DNA of 13,645 nt from assembly GCA_036559665.1 (NCBI GenBank), contig DATBSS010000543.1, positions 1 to 13,645 on the forward strand, in the 5' to 3' direction. The stretch comes from DASRBA01 sp036559665 (GTDB lineage: Bacteria > Myxococcota > Myxococcia > Myxococcales > Myxococcaceae). The notes beneath the pieces were generated by a model. It was not told where the DNA came from. It saw only the letters and a program-made list of their open reading frames with translations, and did no database searches. Both the position numbers and the translations under genes were made by a program. Shown piece by piece: positions 1 to 7,006 of the stretch. Position 1 is the stretch's first letter. Every line of letters begins with the position of its first letter.

Positions 1-58
1 GGTGAGGACCCGCTCCCGGACTTCCCTACTCAGGCGCCCCTCCATGGCCTGAATAAGA

Positions 59-81
59 ACGGAGTCCGTGAGGCACTCCGT
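59..81. promoter_or_regulatory. Inverted repeat upstream of the sigma factor gene
   Basis: A perfect 7-bp inverted repeat, ACGGAGT (59-65) and ACTCCGT (75-81), is separated by 9 nt. The hexamer TCCGTG also occurs as a direct repeat at 65-70 and 77-82, so the site has both dyad and tandem character. It lies 53 bp before the sigma factor start, where an operator or autoregulatory site could sit. An RNA hairpin at the end of an upstream gene is equally possible. The rest of 1-133 shows no gene I can support. Confidence 0.3.
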
Positions 82-133
82 GGAAAGGGGGGGATGAGCG
101 GATTCCGACATTCCGCCCATAGGATAGACATTC

Positions 134-1003
134 ATGGATTCAACAGGGGTTTCTCAAGAGTTGGGGGTGTGCCTGGCCGCTCACCACGCCGCGGCGAAGA
201 ATGCGTGGCCGCGGGTCGCGCTGCCTGTGGACCAGTTCGCGCGCCACGTCACCGAACGGATGCCGAAGGACAAGGCGGGCGCGCCGCCGGCGGCGGTGCT
301 GGGCGCGATGGCGGTGTCCGACCTGTACCTGGCCTGCGCGTGCGCGAACCGGGTCCCCGGGTCGCACGAGGCGCTGGAGGCGGCGTACTTCTCGAAGCTC
401 CCGGCGCTGCTGAGGAAGCAGTTCCACGACGCGCCGCGGGCGACGCTGGACGACGCCTGCCAGCTGGTGCGGCAGAAGTTGCTGCTGGGCACGCCGGAGA
501 GCGGGCCACATCTGTTGACCTACATGGCCGAGGGCGGCCTGCTCTCCTGGATCAAGATCATCGCCATCCGGCAGGTCATCAAGCTGCTCCCGCAGCAGCG
601 CGAGGAGGAGCAGGACTTGCCGCCGGAGTCGCCTCCTGAGGGCAACGAGGAGCGGGCCCAGATCACCCGGGAGCTCTACGAGCGCCTGCGCCAGGTGATG
701 AGCGACGCGGCCGTCACGGCCCTCAACGGGGAGGAGCGGTCCCTGCTGGACCAGTACTACAAGCGGGAGATGTCGCAGAAGGATCTGGCGCTGCACTGGG
801 GGACCAGCCAGGCGGGGATCTCCCGGCGGCTGGCGCTCGTCCGGGAGACGCTGCGGAGCGAGGCGAAGAGCCTGATGCGAGCGCGGTACGGCGTGAACGG
901 CGAGGAGCTGGATTCGCTGATCGCCGACCAGAGCCGGCTCGACGTGACGCTCAGCCGCATCTTCGGCAGCCGGCTGCCGGGCGCCGAGTCCAGCGCGCCC
1001 TGA
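134..1003 (+). CDS. Myxobacterial sigma-70 family RNA polymerase sigma factor
   Basis: This 289-residue protein is probably an alternative sigma factor that directs RNA polymerase to a specific promoter set. Residues about 58-155 have the helical look of a sigma region 2; the segment around 133-152 (GGLLSWIKIIAIRQVIKLL) resembles the 2.3/2.4 part that melts and reads the -10 element. Residues about 178-250 form a region 4 with a clear helix-turn-helix (MSQKDLALHWGTSQAGISRR, 213-232) for -35 recognition. The linker at 154-172 is rich in Glu and Pro. The overall pattern fits the large ECF-like group catalogued as a Myxococcales sigma-70 family (TIGR03001, from memory). The ATG at 134 follows AGGA at 121-124 with 9-nt spacing. 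About 40 residues follow the usual end of region 4 and have no assigned role. No anti-sigma factor is adjacent, so its control is not visible here. Confidence 0.75.
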   Translation: MDSTGVSQELGVCLAAHHAAAKNAWPRVALPVDQFARHVTERMPKDKAGAPPAAVLGAMAVSDLYLACACANRVPGSHEALEAAYFSKLPALLRKQFHDAPRATLDDACQLVRQKLLLGTPESGPHLLTYMAEGGLLSWIKIIAIRQVIKLLPQQREEEQDLPPESPPEGNEERAQITRELYERLRQVMSDAAVTALNGEERSLLDQYYKREMSQKDLALHWGTSQAGISRRLALVRETLRSEAKSLMRARYGVNGEELDSLIADQSRLDVTLSRIFGSRLPGAESSAP

Positions 1004-1014
1004 CCTCCTTTTTT
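979..1014 (+). terminator. Weak candidate terminator after the sigma factor gene
   Basis: GGGCGC (979-984) can pair with GCGCCC (995-1000) around a 10-nt loop, and a run of six T lies at 1009-1014. The T run is striking in such GC-rich DNA. However, it starts 8 nt after the stem, which is too far for a classical intrinsic terminator, and the stem overlaps the end of the coding region. Confidence 0.25.
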
Positions 1015-1054
1015 CTGTTGATTGCCCGGGTGCCGGGGAGTACCCGCGGCCTTC

Positions 1055-1885
1055 ATGCCGGAGTTGCCCGAGGTGGAGATCGCCCGCCGCCAGCTGGTCC
1101 GCTGGCTGGACGGGCGCGCAGTGACGGGCGCCGAGGCCGACCGCACCCGCACCTTCCGCGGCGGCCACCCGGAGCGGTTCCGCCGCCTGCGCGGCCGCCT
1201 GCGCGAGGCCGGCCGCAAGGGGAAGTACCTCCTCCTCCAGTTCGACGATGGGACCGGGGTGTTGGCCCACTTCGGGATGACCGGCAAGCTGGTGCGGCGC
1301 CCGCGCGGTGTGAAAGAGCCCTACAGCCGCGCGCGCCTCCTGCTCGACGACGGCACCGCCATCCACTTCCGCGACACCCGCCTCTTCGGCCGCATCGACG
1401 CGGTGGACGCCGGCCAGCTCCACGCGCTGCCGGAGATCCGCCAGCTCGGGGTGGACCCGCTGGCGGACGGGATGGACTGGCGCGCCCTCAGGGAGGCCGT
1501 GGCCCCGTCCCGCCAGGACCTCAAGGTGGCCCTGATGGACCAGGGGAGAATCGCCGGCCTCGGCAACATCCACGCGGCTGAGGCGTTATTCCGATCAGGC
1601 CTCCATCCGGCCTCCCGGCCAGCCTCGCTCCGCGACGAGGACTGGAGACGACTGTGCACTGCCATCCACCAAGGCATCCGCTTCGCCCTGTCGGAGGAGG
1701 ACACCGACGAGATCGAATACGTGGAGGAGCCGGGCTCTGAGAACCCGTTCCTCGTCTACGGCCGCCAGGGCGAGCGCTGTGGCCGCTGCGGCACCACCGT
1801 GCGCGCCATCACCCAGGGCGGCCGCACCACCCACTTCTGCCCCGGTTGCCAGCGAAAGCCCGGCGGCCGTCAACGCCGCGCTTGA
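1055..1885 (+). CDS. mutM: Formamidopyrimidine-DNA glycosylase (Fpg/MutM family)
   Basis: This base-excision repair enzyme removes oxidised purines such as 8-oxoguanine and nicks the abasic site. The 276-residue product is close to the usual length of about 270. The start is set at 1055 because the family needs Pro as the first residue after Met removal: the protein begins MPELPEVE, with Pro2 the nucleophile and Glu3 catalytic. Lys57 (in GRKGKYLLL) matches the conserved phosphate-binding Lys. HFGMTGKL holds the void-filling Met, and DTRLFGR matches the intercalating Arg/Phe loop. The H2TH part contains GRIAGLGNIHAAEALF, where His replaces the more usual Tyr of NIYA. The C-terminal zinc finger has Cys242, 245, 262 and 265 (CGRC...CPGC). 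The family also includes Nei-type enzymes, but the finger and loop favour Fpg. It sits 51 nt after the sigma factor gene and is probably transcribed on its own or by read-through. Confidence 0.88.
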   Translation: MPELPEVEIARRQLVRWLDGRAVTGAEADRTRTFRGGHPERFRRLRGRLREAGRKGKYLLLQFDDGTGVLAHFGMTGKLVRRPRGVKEPYSRARLLLDDGTAIHFRDTRLFGRIDAVDAGQLHALPEIRQLGVDPLADGMDWRALREAVAPSRQDLKVALMDQGRIAGLGNIHAAEALFRSGLHPASRPASLRDEDWRRLCTAIHQGIRFALSEEDTDEIEYVEEPGSENPFLVYGRQGERCGRCGTTVRAITQGGRTTHFCPGCQRKPGGRQRRA

Positions 1886-1889
1886 TCGA

Positions 1890-1918
1890 TTGACTCCGGA
1901 GGGGGCCGCGTCTTAACT
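1890..1918 (+). promoter_or_regulatory. Candidate promoter for the outer-membrane protein/lysA operon
   Basis: TTGACT (1890-1895) and TTAACT (1913-1918) are separated by exactly 17 bp in the only AT-richer stretch between mutM and the next gene. The -35 matches the housekeeping consensus at 5 of 6 positions, but the -10 at only 3 of 6. A start near 1925 would give a leader of about 40 nt with the ribosome binding site AGGGAG at 1947-1952. This would be the main promoter of the operon that follows. Confidence 0.4.
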
Positions 1919-1963
1919 CCGCCGCCCTTCCACACTTGCAGCTCTGAGGGAGAACAGCTCCGA

Positions 1964-3889
1964 ATGTCGGCGCACCGTCTTCTGGCCATCCTGATTCTCG
2001 CGCCCGCCCTGGCCTTCGCGGCCGGCGCCAAGGGAGAGGCGCCAGCCAGCCCGGCCGCTCCCCCCAACCCTCCCGCCGCCGGAGGCGAGAAGGCCGCGCC
2101 CGACAAGGCCGCGGTCCCCGAGCGGCCGGTCCTGCCGGAGCGGCCCGCCTCCACCGAGGACGAGATCCGCCGCGAGGTCGATCAGAAGGTGGAGGCGGCC
2201 AAGAAGGAGCTGCGGGAGGAGATCCGCGCCCAGGCCGCCACCCAGTCGGCCGCCCAGAGCTGGCAGGAGGAGTGGACGGACGAGAAGCGCAAGCTGGAGC
2301 TGCTCACCCTGGACGGCTACTTCCGCGTCCGCCCCGACCTGTTCCACAACTTCGACCTGCGCCGCCTGGCGGACCCGGGCGGCCACTTCCTGTTCCCCAC
2401 GTCGCCCGCCTCTTCGCTGGAGCACACCATGGCCGGCGTGAACATGCGCCTGCGCCTGGAGCCGACCATCAACGTCTCCGAGGAGGTCCGGCTGCGGATG
2501 CAGGTGGACGGGCTGGACAACGTCATCATGGGCACCACGCCCGACTACGCGTTCAGCCGGTCGGACCGCGCCGACTTCGGCGTCCTCTCCGAGTCGCAGG
2601 TGCCGCCGGTCTCCGGGCTGAACGCGGTGCGCGACTCCATCGCCCTCAAGCGCGTCTTCGGGGAGATCACCACCCCGGTGGGCGTCCTCCGCTTCGGCCG
2701 GATGGGCTCCCAATGGGGCCTGGGGATGGTGCACAGCGACGGCAGCTGCCTGGACTGCGACTTCGGCGACACGGTGGACCGGATCCAGTTCGTCACCCAG
2801 CCGCTCCCCGGCATCTACATCACGCCGATGATCGACTTCAACGTGGAGGGCCCCAGCTCCGCGCGCTTCGGCGAGCTGGGCCAGCCGGTGGACCTCTCCC
2901 AGTCGGACGACGCGCACAGCTACGTGCTGGTGATCGCCAAGCGCGACACCGACCAGCAGGCCAAGGCCAAGCTGGAGAACAACCAGGCGGTCATCAACGG
3001 CGGCCTCCACTTCACCTACCGCACCCAGCACAGCGACCCGGTGACGTGGTTCACTTCTCCCTTCACCAGCGAGGGCGGCGGCGCCTCCAACTTCGGCTAC
3101 GCCCTGCGCAACGCCTGGCTGGTCCTCCCGGACCTGTGGGCCAAGTACGAACAGAAGCAGTTCCGCGTCGAGCTGGAGGTGGCGGCGCGGATCGGCGGCA
3201 TCGGCAGCGTGGCCGGCTTGCACGGGGTATCGCCGAACGCGACGAAGGGGCTCTCCATCCTGGGGCTCGGCGCGGTGGCGCAGTTCGAGTACCGCCTGTT
3301 CGACAACAAGCTGAAGCTGCGCGCCGAGGTGGGCTTCGCCTCCGGCGACAGTGCCCCCGGCATGGGCGCCAACCCCTCCCGCAACGGCAGCGGCCCGGGC
3401 GGCTTCACCCAGGCGGGCGACATCGACGGGCCGCAGTGGAGGTGCCTGCCGACCGGCCCGGAGCCCGACGCGCAGATCGATTGCAGCGACTCCAACATCC
3501 GCAACTTCACCTTCAACCGCGACTACCGGGTCGACCTCATCCTCTGGAGGGAGCTGCTGGGAACCATCACCGACGCGATCTACGCCAAGCCCTCGGCGAG
3601 CTACGAGCTGGCGGACGGCCTGTTCCTGCAGGGCGCGATGATCTACTCCCGCGCCCTCTACGCGGAGTCCACGCCGGCCCTCGTTCCCGGCGCCTCGGTG
3701 GAGCCCAGCCTGGGCGTCGAGTTCAACGGCGGCCTCCAGTACCAGACGGACGACGGCTTCTACGCCCAGGTGCAGGCCGCCATCCTCTTCCCGCTGGGTG
3801 GGCTCGCCAACCAGACCCCCAGCGGGCAGGCCCCCATCTCGCTGGAGAACGCCACCGCCATCCGGGCCGGGGTGGGCGTCCACTTCTGA
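1964..3889 (+). CDS. Secreted outer-membrane beta-barrel protein with N-terminal coiled coil (TIGR04551-like)
   Basis: This 641-residue protein is probably placed in the outer membrane. A signal peptide (MSAHRLLAILILAPALAFA, cleavage near 19/20) is followed by an Ala/Pro-rich stretch to about residue 62. A charged helical segment with coiled-coil character (about 64-112, EDEIRREVDQKVEAAKKELREE) comes next. From about 115 to the end there are many short alternating segments typical of amphipathic beta strands. The last residues, AGVGVHF, end in Phe, the usual C-terminal signature for BAM-dependent barrels. Two Cys pairs (SCLDCDF, and RCLP...IDCSD) may form disulfides in loops. The layout resembles the delta-proteobacterial TIGR04551 family as I remember it; its function is not known to me. 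A porin or envelope-anchoring role is inference. AGGGAG lies 11 nt before the ATG. The stop overlaps the next small gene. Confidence 0.75.
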   Translation: MSAHRLLAILILAPALAFAAGAKGEAPASPAAPPNPPAAGGEKAAPDKAAVPERPVLPERPASTEDEIRREVDQKVEAAKKELREEIRAQAATQSAAQSWQEEWTDEKRKLELLTLDGYFRVRPDLFHNFDLRRLADPGGHFLFPTSPASSLEHTMAGVNMRLRLEPTINVSEEVRLRMQVDGLDNVIMGTTPDYAFSRSDRADFGVLSESQVPPVSGLNAVRDSIALKRVFGEITTPVGVLRFGRMGSQWGLGMVHSDGSCLDCDFGDTVDRIQFVTQPLPGIYITPMIDFNVEGPSSARFGELGQPVDLSQSDDAHSYVLVIAKRDTDQQAKAKLENNQAVINGGLHFTYRTQHSDPVTWFTSPFTSEGGGASNFGYALRNAWLVLPDLWAKYEQKQFRVELEVAARIGGIGSVAGLHGVSPNATKGLSILGLGAVAQFEYRLFDNKLKLRAEVGFASGDSAPGMGANPSRNGSGPGGFTQAGDIDGPQWRCLPTGPEPDAQIDCSDSNIRNFTFNRDYRVDLILWRELLGTITDAIYAKPSASYELADGLFLQGAMIYSRALYAESTPALVPGASVEPSLGVEFNGGLQYQTDDGFYAQVQAAILFPLGGLANQTPSGQAPISLENATAIRAGVGVHF

Positions 3890-4047
3890 CCGCCGCCGCC
3901 CGCGCCGCGCTCGTCCCGGTCCTGCTGGGCCTGGCCGCGCTCGCCGTGGAGGCCGGTTGCGGCATCAAGGGCCCGCCGCGCCCGCCGCGGCCCGCTTCGA
4001 AAGTCGTGGAACCTCCCCCGGCCTCGCCCGATGCTGGCGCCGGATGA
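3886..4047 (+). CDS. lptM: LptM/YifL-like small lipoprotein, apparent CTG start
   Basis: This 53-residue product is easy to miss. It has a hydrophobic N-terminus (residues 7-21, rich in Ala, Leu and Val), then Cys25 in EAGCGIKGPPRPPRP, then a Pro-rich tail. 'CG-x-KGP' just after a lipid-attachment Cys is the hallmark of LptM (YifL), a short outer-membrane lipoprotein that helps LptD mature and that often sits directly upstream of dapF or lysA. Here it ends in an ATGA overlap with lysA, the expected context. No ATG, GTG or TTG is available upstream in this frame near the porin end. The only sensible start is CTG at 3886, overlapping the porin stop as CTGA, which suggests coupled re-initiation. 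Glu at -3 of the lipobox is unusual, so processing is uncertain. The alternative is a non-coding junction, but motif, context and overlaps argue against that. Confidence 0.65.
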   Translation: MTAAARAALVPVLLGLAALAVEAGCGIKGPPRPPRPASKVVEPPPASPDAGAG

Positions 4048-5285
4048 ACCACTTCCACTACGTCAAGGGCGAGCTGTACGCGGAGGAGGTCCCGCTCCGC
4101 GCCATCGCCGACCAGGTGGGCACACCGGCGTACGTCTACGCGCGCGCCACGCTGGTGCGGCACTTCGACGTCATCTCCGCCGCCTTCGCCGACCGCCCGC
4201 ACCTGCTGTGCTACAGCGTGAAGGCCAGCTCGAACCTGGGGCTGCTGCACCTCTTCGCGCACCTGGGCGCCGGCTTCGACATCGTCTCCGGCGGCGAGCT
4301 GCTCCGCGTCCTGCAGGCGAAGGGCGAGCCCAGCCGGGTGGTCTTCTCCGGGGTGGGCAAGACGCGGGACGAGATGGCCCGCGCGCACCGCGAGGGCATC
4401 CTGCTCTTCAACGTGGAGAGCGCGGAGGAGCTGGAGCTTCTGGACGCGGTGGGGCGGGAGGCGGGGCGGCCGGCGCCGTTCGCGGTGCGCGTCAACCCGG
4501 AGGTGAACCCGCGCACGCACCGGCACATCGCCACCGGGCTGAAGACCTCCAAGTTCGGCGTGCCGTTCGACGAAGCGGCCGGCCTCTACGCCCGCAGCCT
4601 GAAGATGAAGGGCGTGGTGGCGCGGGGCGTGGACTGCCACATCGGCTCGCAGCTCACCTCGCTGGCGCCGCTGGAGCAGGCGCTGAAGAAGGTCTCCGAG
4701 CTGGCGTCGGCGCTGGTGGCGCGCGGGCACGCCATCTCCTTCGTGGACGTGGGCGGCGGCCTGGGCATCGTCTACCGCGACGAGCGCCCGCCCTCGCCGG
4801 TGGACTACGCGCGCGCGGTGGCGAAGGCGACCGCCGCCACCGGCGCCACCGTCATCCTCGAGCCGGGGCGGGTCATCACCGGCAACGCCGGCGTGCTGCT
4901 CTGCCGCGTCATCGTCCGCAAGCGCACCCGGGCGAAGACGTTCGTGGTGGTGGACGCGGGGATGAACGACCTCGTCCGCCCCGCGCTCTACGACGCGCAC
5001 CACGAGGTGCTGCCGGTGAAGCAGCGCCGCGGGCGCGCGGAGCAGGTGGACCTGGTGGGGCCGGTCTGCGAGTCCAGCGACGTGCTGGCGCGCGCCCGCC
5101 GGATGGTGCTGCCCGGGCAAGGCGAGCTGCTGGCCGTCGCCAGCGCCGGCGCCTACGGGATGAGCATGGCCTCCAACTACAACTCGCGGCCGCGCCCGGC
5201 CGAGGTGCTGGTGGAAGGCGCGTCGTTTCGGGTCATCCGGGAGCGCGAAAAGCCCCAGGACCTCTGGCGCGGCGAAGCGCTCTAG
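4044..5285 (+). CDS. lysA: Diaminopimelate decarboxylase
   Basis: This PLP enzyme performs the last step of lysine synthesis, decarboxylating meso-diaminopimelate to L-lysine. The 413-residue product is of normal length. Lys60 in CYSVKASSN is the PLP Schiff-base lysine. HIGSQ, DVGGGLGI and EPGRVITGNAG are the barrel motifs that hold the cofactor phosphate. GPVCESSDVL carries the Cys contributed across the dimer, and GAYGMSMASNYNSRPR is the family's C-terminal signature. The start at 4044 (MNHFHY) is chosen over upstream options because it overlaps the preceding stop (ATGA) and matches the family's N-terminus. No clear ribosome binding site precedes it, so it is probably coupled to the small lipoprotein gene. 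It ends with TAG. Confidence 0.95.
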   Translation: MNHFHYVKGELYAEEVPLRAIADQVGTPAYVYARATLVRHFDVISAAFADRPHLLCYSVKASSNLGLLHLFAHLGAGFDIVSGGELLRVLQAKGEPSRVVFSGVGKTRDEMARAHREGILLFNVESAEELELLDAVGREAGRPAPFAVRVNPEVNPRTHRHIATGLKTSKFGVPFDEAAGLYARSLKMKGVVARGVDCHIGSQLTSLAPLEQALKKVSELASALVARGHAISFVDVGGGLGIVYRDERPPSPVDYARAVAKATAATGATVILEPGRVITGNAGVLLCRVIVRKRTRAKTFVVVDAGMNDLVRPALYDAHHEVLPVKQRRGRAEQVDLVGPVCESSDVLARARRMVLPGQGELLAVASAGAYGMSMASNYNSRPRPAEVLVEGASFRVIREREKPQDLWRGEAL

Positions 5286-5295
5286 GCCTATAGAG
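5280..5295 (+). promoter_or_regulatory. Small hairpin joining the lysA stop and the dapA ribosome binding site
   Basis: CTCTA (5280-5284), which includes the first bases of the lysA TAG stop, can pair with TAGAG (5291-5295) around a 6-nt loop. The second arm covers most of AGAGG (5292-5296), the likely dapA ribosome binding site, 7 nt before its ATG. Ribosomes ending lysA would open the hairpin, a plausible coupling device. The stem is short, so this may be chance. Confidence 0.25.
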
Positions 5296-5303
5296 GCGCC
5301 GCC

Positions 5304-6188
5304 ATGAGCCGCTTCGAAGGGTCGATGACCGCGCTCGCCACGCCGTTCAAGAACGGCGCGCTGGACGAGGAGGCCTACCGCGGGCTCATCCGGTACCAGC
5401 TCGACAACGGCACGGTCGGGTTGGTCCCCATGGGCACCACCGGCGAAGCGGTGACCCTGTCCCCGGAGGAGCGTGCCCGCGCGGTGAAGGTGGCGGTGGA
5501 GGCCGCGGCCGGGAAGGCGCTGGTCATCGGCGGCGCGGGCTCCAACAGCACCCAGGAGACCATCGAGGGCGTCAAAAGGGTGCGCGAGGCCGGCGCTGGC
5601 GCCGCGCTGGTGGTGACGCCCTACTACAACAAGCCCACGCAGCAGGGCCTCTTCGAGCACTACCGCGCCGTGGCCCGCGCCCACCCCGGCTTCCCGCTGG
5701 TGGCGTACAACGTGCCCGGCCGCACCGGCGCCGACCTGCTGCCGGAGACCTGCCTGCGCCTGTGCGACGTCCCGGAGGTGGTGGCGCTCAAGGAGGCCAC
5801 CGCGTCGATGAGCCGCGCGGTGGACCTGGTGGAGAAGTGCGGCGACCGGCTGGCGCTCCTCTCCGGCGACGACTTCACCGTGCTCCCCTTCATCGCCTGC
5901 GGCGGGCGCGGGGTGATCTCCGTCTCCTCCAACGTGGCGCCCCGGATGATGGCGGACCTGGTGGCGGCGGCGCGCGGCGGGAACCACGGCAAGGCGCTGG
6001 AGCTTCAAGTTTCGATGAACGCGCTCCACCGGCTGCTGTTCGTGGAGGCCAACCCCATCCCGGTGAAGTGGGCGCTGCACCTGATGGGCAGGTTCGGCCC
6101 GGAGCTGAGGCTGCCGCTCACGCCCATGTCCGAGCCGCACGCGTCGAAGCTGAAGGACGAGCTGAAGCGGTTGAAGCTGATCTCCTGA
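5304..6188 (+). CDS. dapA: 4-hydroxy-tetrahydrodipicolinate synthase
   Basis: This enzyme condenses pyruvate with L-aspartate semialdehyde, the committed step of the DAP branch that supplies lysine and peptidoglycan. The 294-residue protein is a TIM barrel of normal length. Lys163 in VVALKEA forms the pyruvate Schiff base. Thr46 (GTTGEAV), Tyr108 (TPYYNKP) and Tyr135 (AYNVPGRTG) form the proton-relay triad, and Arg140 binds the substrate carboxylate. GVISVSSNVAPRMM is also typical of the family. The start has AGAGG 7 nt upstream. The gene lies 18 nt after lysA and 11 nt before dapB, so the three are clearly co-transcribed. Nothing is missing from the active site. Confidence 0.95.
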   Translation: MSRFEGSMTALATPFKNGALDEEAYRGLIRYQLDNGTVGLVPMGTTGEAVTLSPEERARAVKVAVEAAAGKALVIGGAGSNSTQETIEGVKRVREAGAGAALVVTPYYNKPTQQGLFEHYRAVARAHPGFPLVAYNVPGRTGADLLPETCLRLCDVPEVVALKEATASMSRAVDLVEKCGDRLALLSGDDFTVLPFIACGGRGVISVSSNVAPRMMADLVAAARGGNHGKALELQVSMNALHRLLFVEANPIPVKWALHLMGRFGPELRLPLTPMSEPHASKLKDELKRLKLIS

Positions 6189-6199
6189 AGGGCGCGGTC

Positions 6200-7006
6200 A
6201 TGGCGGACGGAAGCGTGCGCGTGGTGGTGGCCGGGGTGGGGGGGCGGATGGGCTCCACGCTGGTGCACCTGGTCTCGCAGTCGGCCGGGCTCCGGGTGGC
6301 CGGCGGCACCGAGCGCCCCGGTTCGCCGTTGCTGGGGAAGGACGGCGGCGGGTTCACGGTGGTGGACGACCTGGGCCAGGCGATCCGCGCGGGCCAGGGC
6401 CAGGTGGCGATCGACTTCACCTCGCCGGACGCGGCGGCGGGCCACGCGCGCGCCTGCGCGGAGAACGGGGCGGCGCTGGTCATCGGCACCACCGGGCTCC
6501 ACGCGGAGGCGAAGGAGGCGCTGAGGCTGGCGTCGCAGCGGGTGCCGGTGGTCCAGTCGCCCAACATGTCGGTGGGCGTGAACGTGATGTTCAAGGTGGC
6601 GGCCCAGCTGGCGCGCGTGCTGGGGCCGTCGTTCGACGTGGAGATCGTCGAGGCGCACCACCGGATGAAGAAGGACGCGCCCAGCGGCACCGCGCTCAAG
6701 CTGGCGGAAGAGGTGGCGGGCGCGCTGGGCCGCGGGGCGGACGCCTTGCGCTTCGCGCGGCACGGCCAGGTGGGCGAACGCACCCCCCAGGAGATCGGCG
6801 TCCAGGCGCTGCGCGGCGGCGACGTGGTGGGCGACCACACCGTCTTCTTCTTCGGCGACGGCGAGCGCCTGGAGCTGACCCACCGCGCCTCCAGCCGGGA
6901 CCAGTTCGCGCAGGGCGCCCTGCGGGCGGCGATGTGGTCGGTAGGCCGGCCACCGGGTCTCTACGACATGGCGGACGTGCTGGGTCTGAAGGAGGGGGGC
7001 ACGTGA
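6200..7006 (+). CDS. dapB: 4-hydroxy-tetrahydrodipicolinate reductase
   Basis: This cytosolic NAD(P)H-dependent enzyme reduces the DapA product to tetrahydrodipicolinate. The protein has 268 residues, the normal length. The N-terminal Rossmann fold begins with the glycine loop AGVGGRMG (11-18). GTTGL (96-100) lines the cofactor site. EAHHRMKKDAPSGTA (151-165) holds the catalytic His153 and Lys157, corresponding to His159 and Lys163 of the E. coli enzyme. RGGDVVGDHTV and THRASSRDQFA follow as expected. The ATG at 6200 is 11 nt after dapA and is preceded by GAAGGG. An open frame extends far upstream within dapA, but that part is out-of-frame shadow. The stop overlaps the next start (GTGA). No gene for the next DAP step (dapD, dapL or dapF) lies in this window. 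Confidence 0.95.
   Translation: MADGSVRVVVAGVGGRMGSTLVHLVSQSAGLRVAGGTERPGSPLLGKDGGGFTVVDDLGQAIRAGQGQVAIDFTSPDAAAGHARACAENGAALVIGTTGLHAEAKEALRLASQRVPVVQSPNMSVGVNVMFKVAAQLARVLGPSFDVEIVEAHHRMKKDAPSGTALKLAEEVAGALGRGADALRFARHGQVGERTPQEIGVQALRGGDVVGDHTVFFFGDGERLELTHRASSRDQFAQGALRAAMWSVGRPPGLYDMADVLGLKEGGT
6989..6995 (+). promoter_or_regulatory. Strong ribosome binding site deciding a GTG start
   Basis: AAGGAGG sits inside the end of dapB, 7 nt before the GTG at 7003. It is among the best Shine-Dalgarno matches in the window and fixes the start of the FAH-family gene, excluding an in-frame ATG upstream at 6934. Confidence 0.7.

Noticed and set aside
94..639. A plus-strand frame starting upstream of the sigma factor gene
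   Set aside because: It is a different frame over the same DNA, rich in Gly/Arg/Ala with no domain. The frame from 134 carries the helix-turn-helix.
965..978. A perfect 14-bp palindrome, GGCAGCCGGCTGCC, at the end of the sigma factor gene
   Set aside because: It is inside conserved-looking coding sequence, and such GC palindromes are common by chance in DNA of this composition.
1018..1046. TTGATT and TACCCG, 17 bp apart, as a promoter for mutM
   Set aside because: The -10 matches consensus at only two positions and lies in a small hairpin, too weak to annotate.
1022..1054. An earlier ATT start for the DNA glycosylase
   Set aside because: The catalytic Pro must follow the initiator Met, which requires the ATG at 1055.
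1913..3883. A 656-codon open frame on the minus strand opposite the outer-membrane protein gene
   Set aside because: Composition is typical antisense shadow, whereas the plus strand has a signal peptide, barrel pattern and terminal Phe.
3723..6140. An 805-codon open frame on the minus strand
   Set aside because: It lies opposite porin, lptM, lysA and dapA. Its product is an Arg/His/Ala-rich low-complexity string without motifs, as expected from the antisense of GC-rich genes.
6934..7002. An upstream in-frame ATG for the FAH-family gene
   Set aside because: It would add 23 residues from inside dapB with no family match, while GTG 7003 has AAGGAGG at 7-nt spacing and a GTGA overlap.
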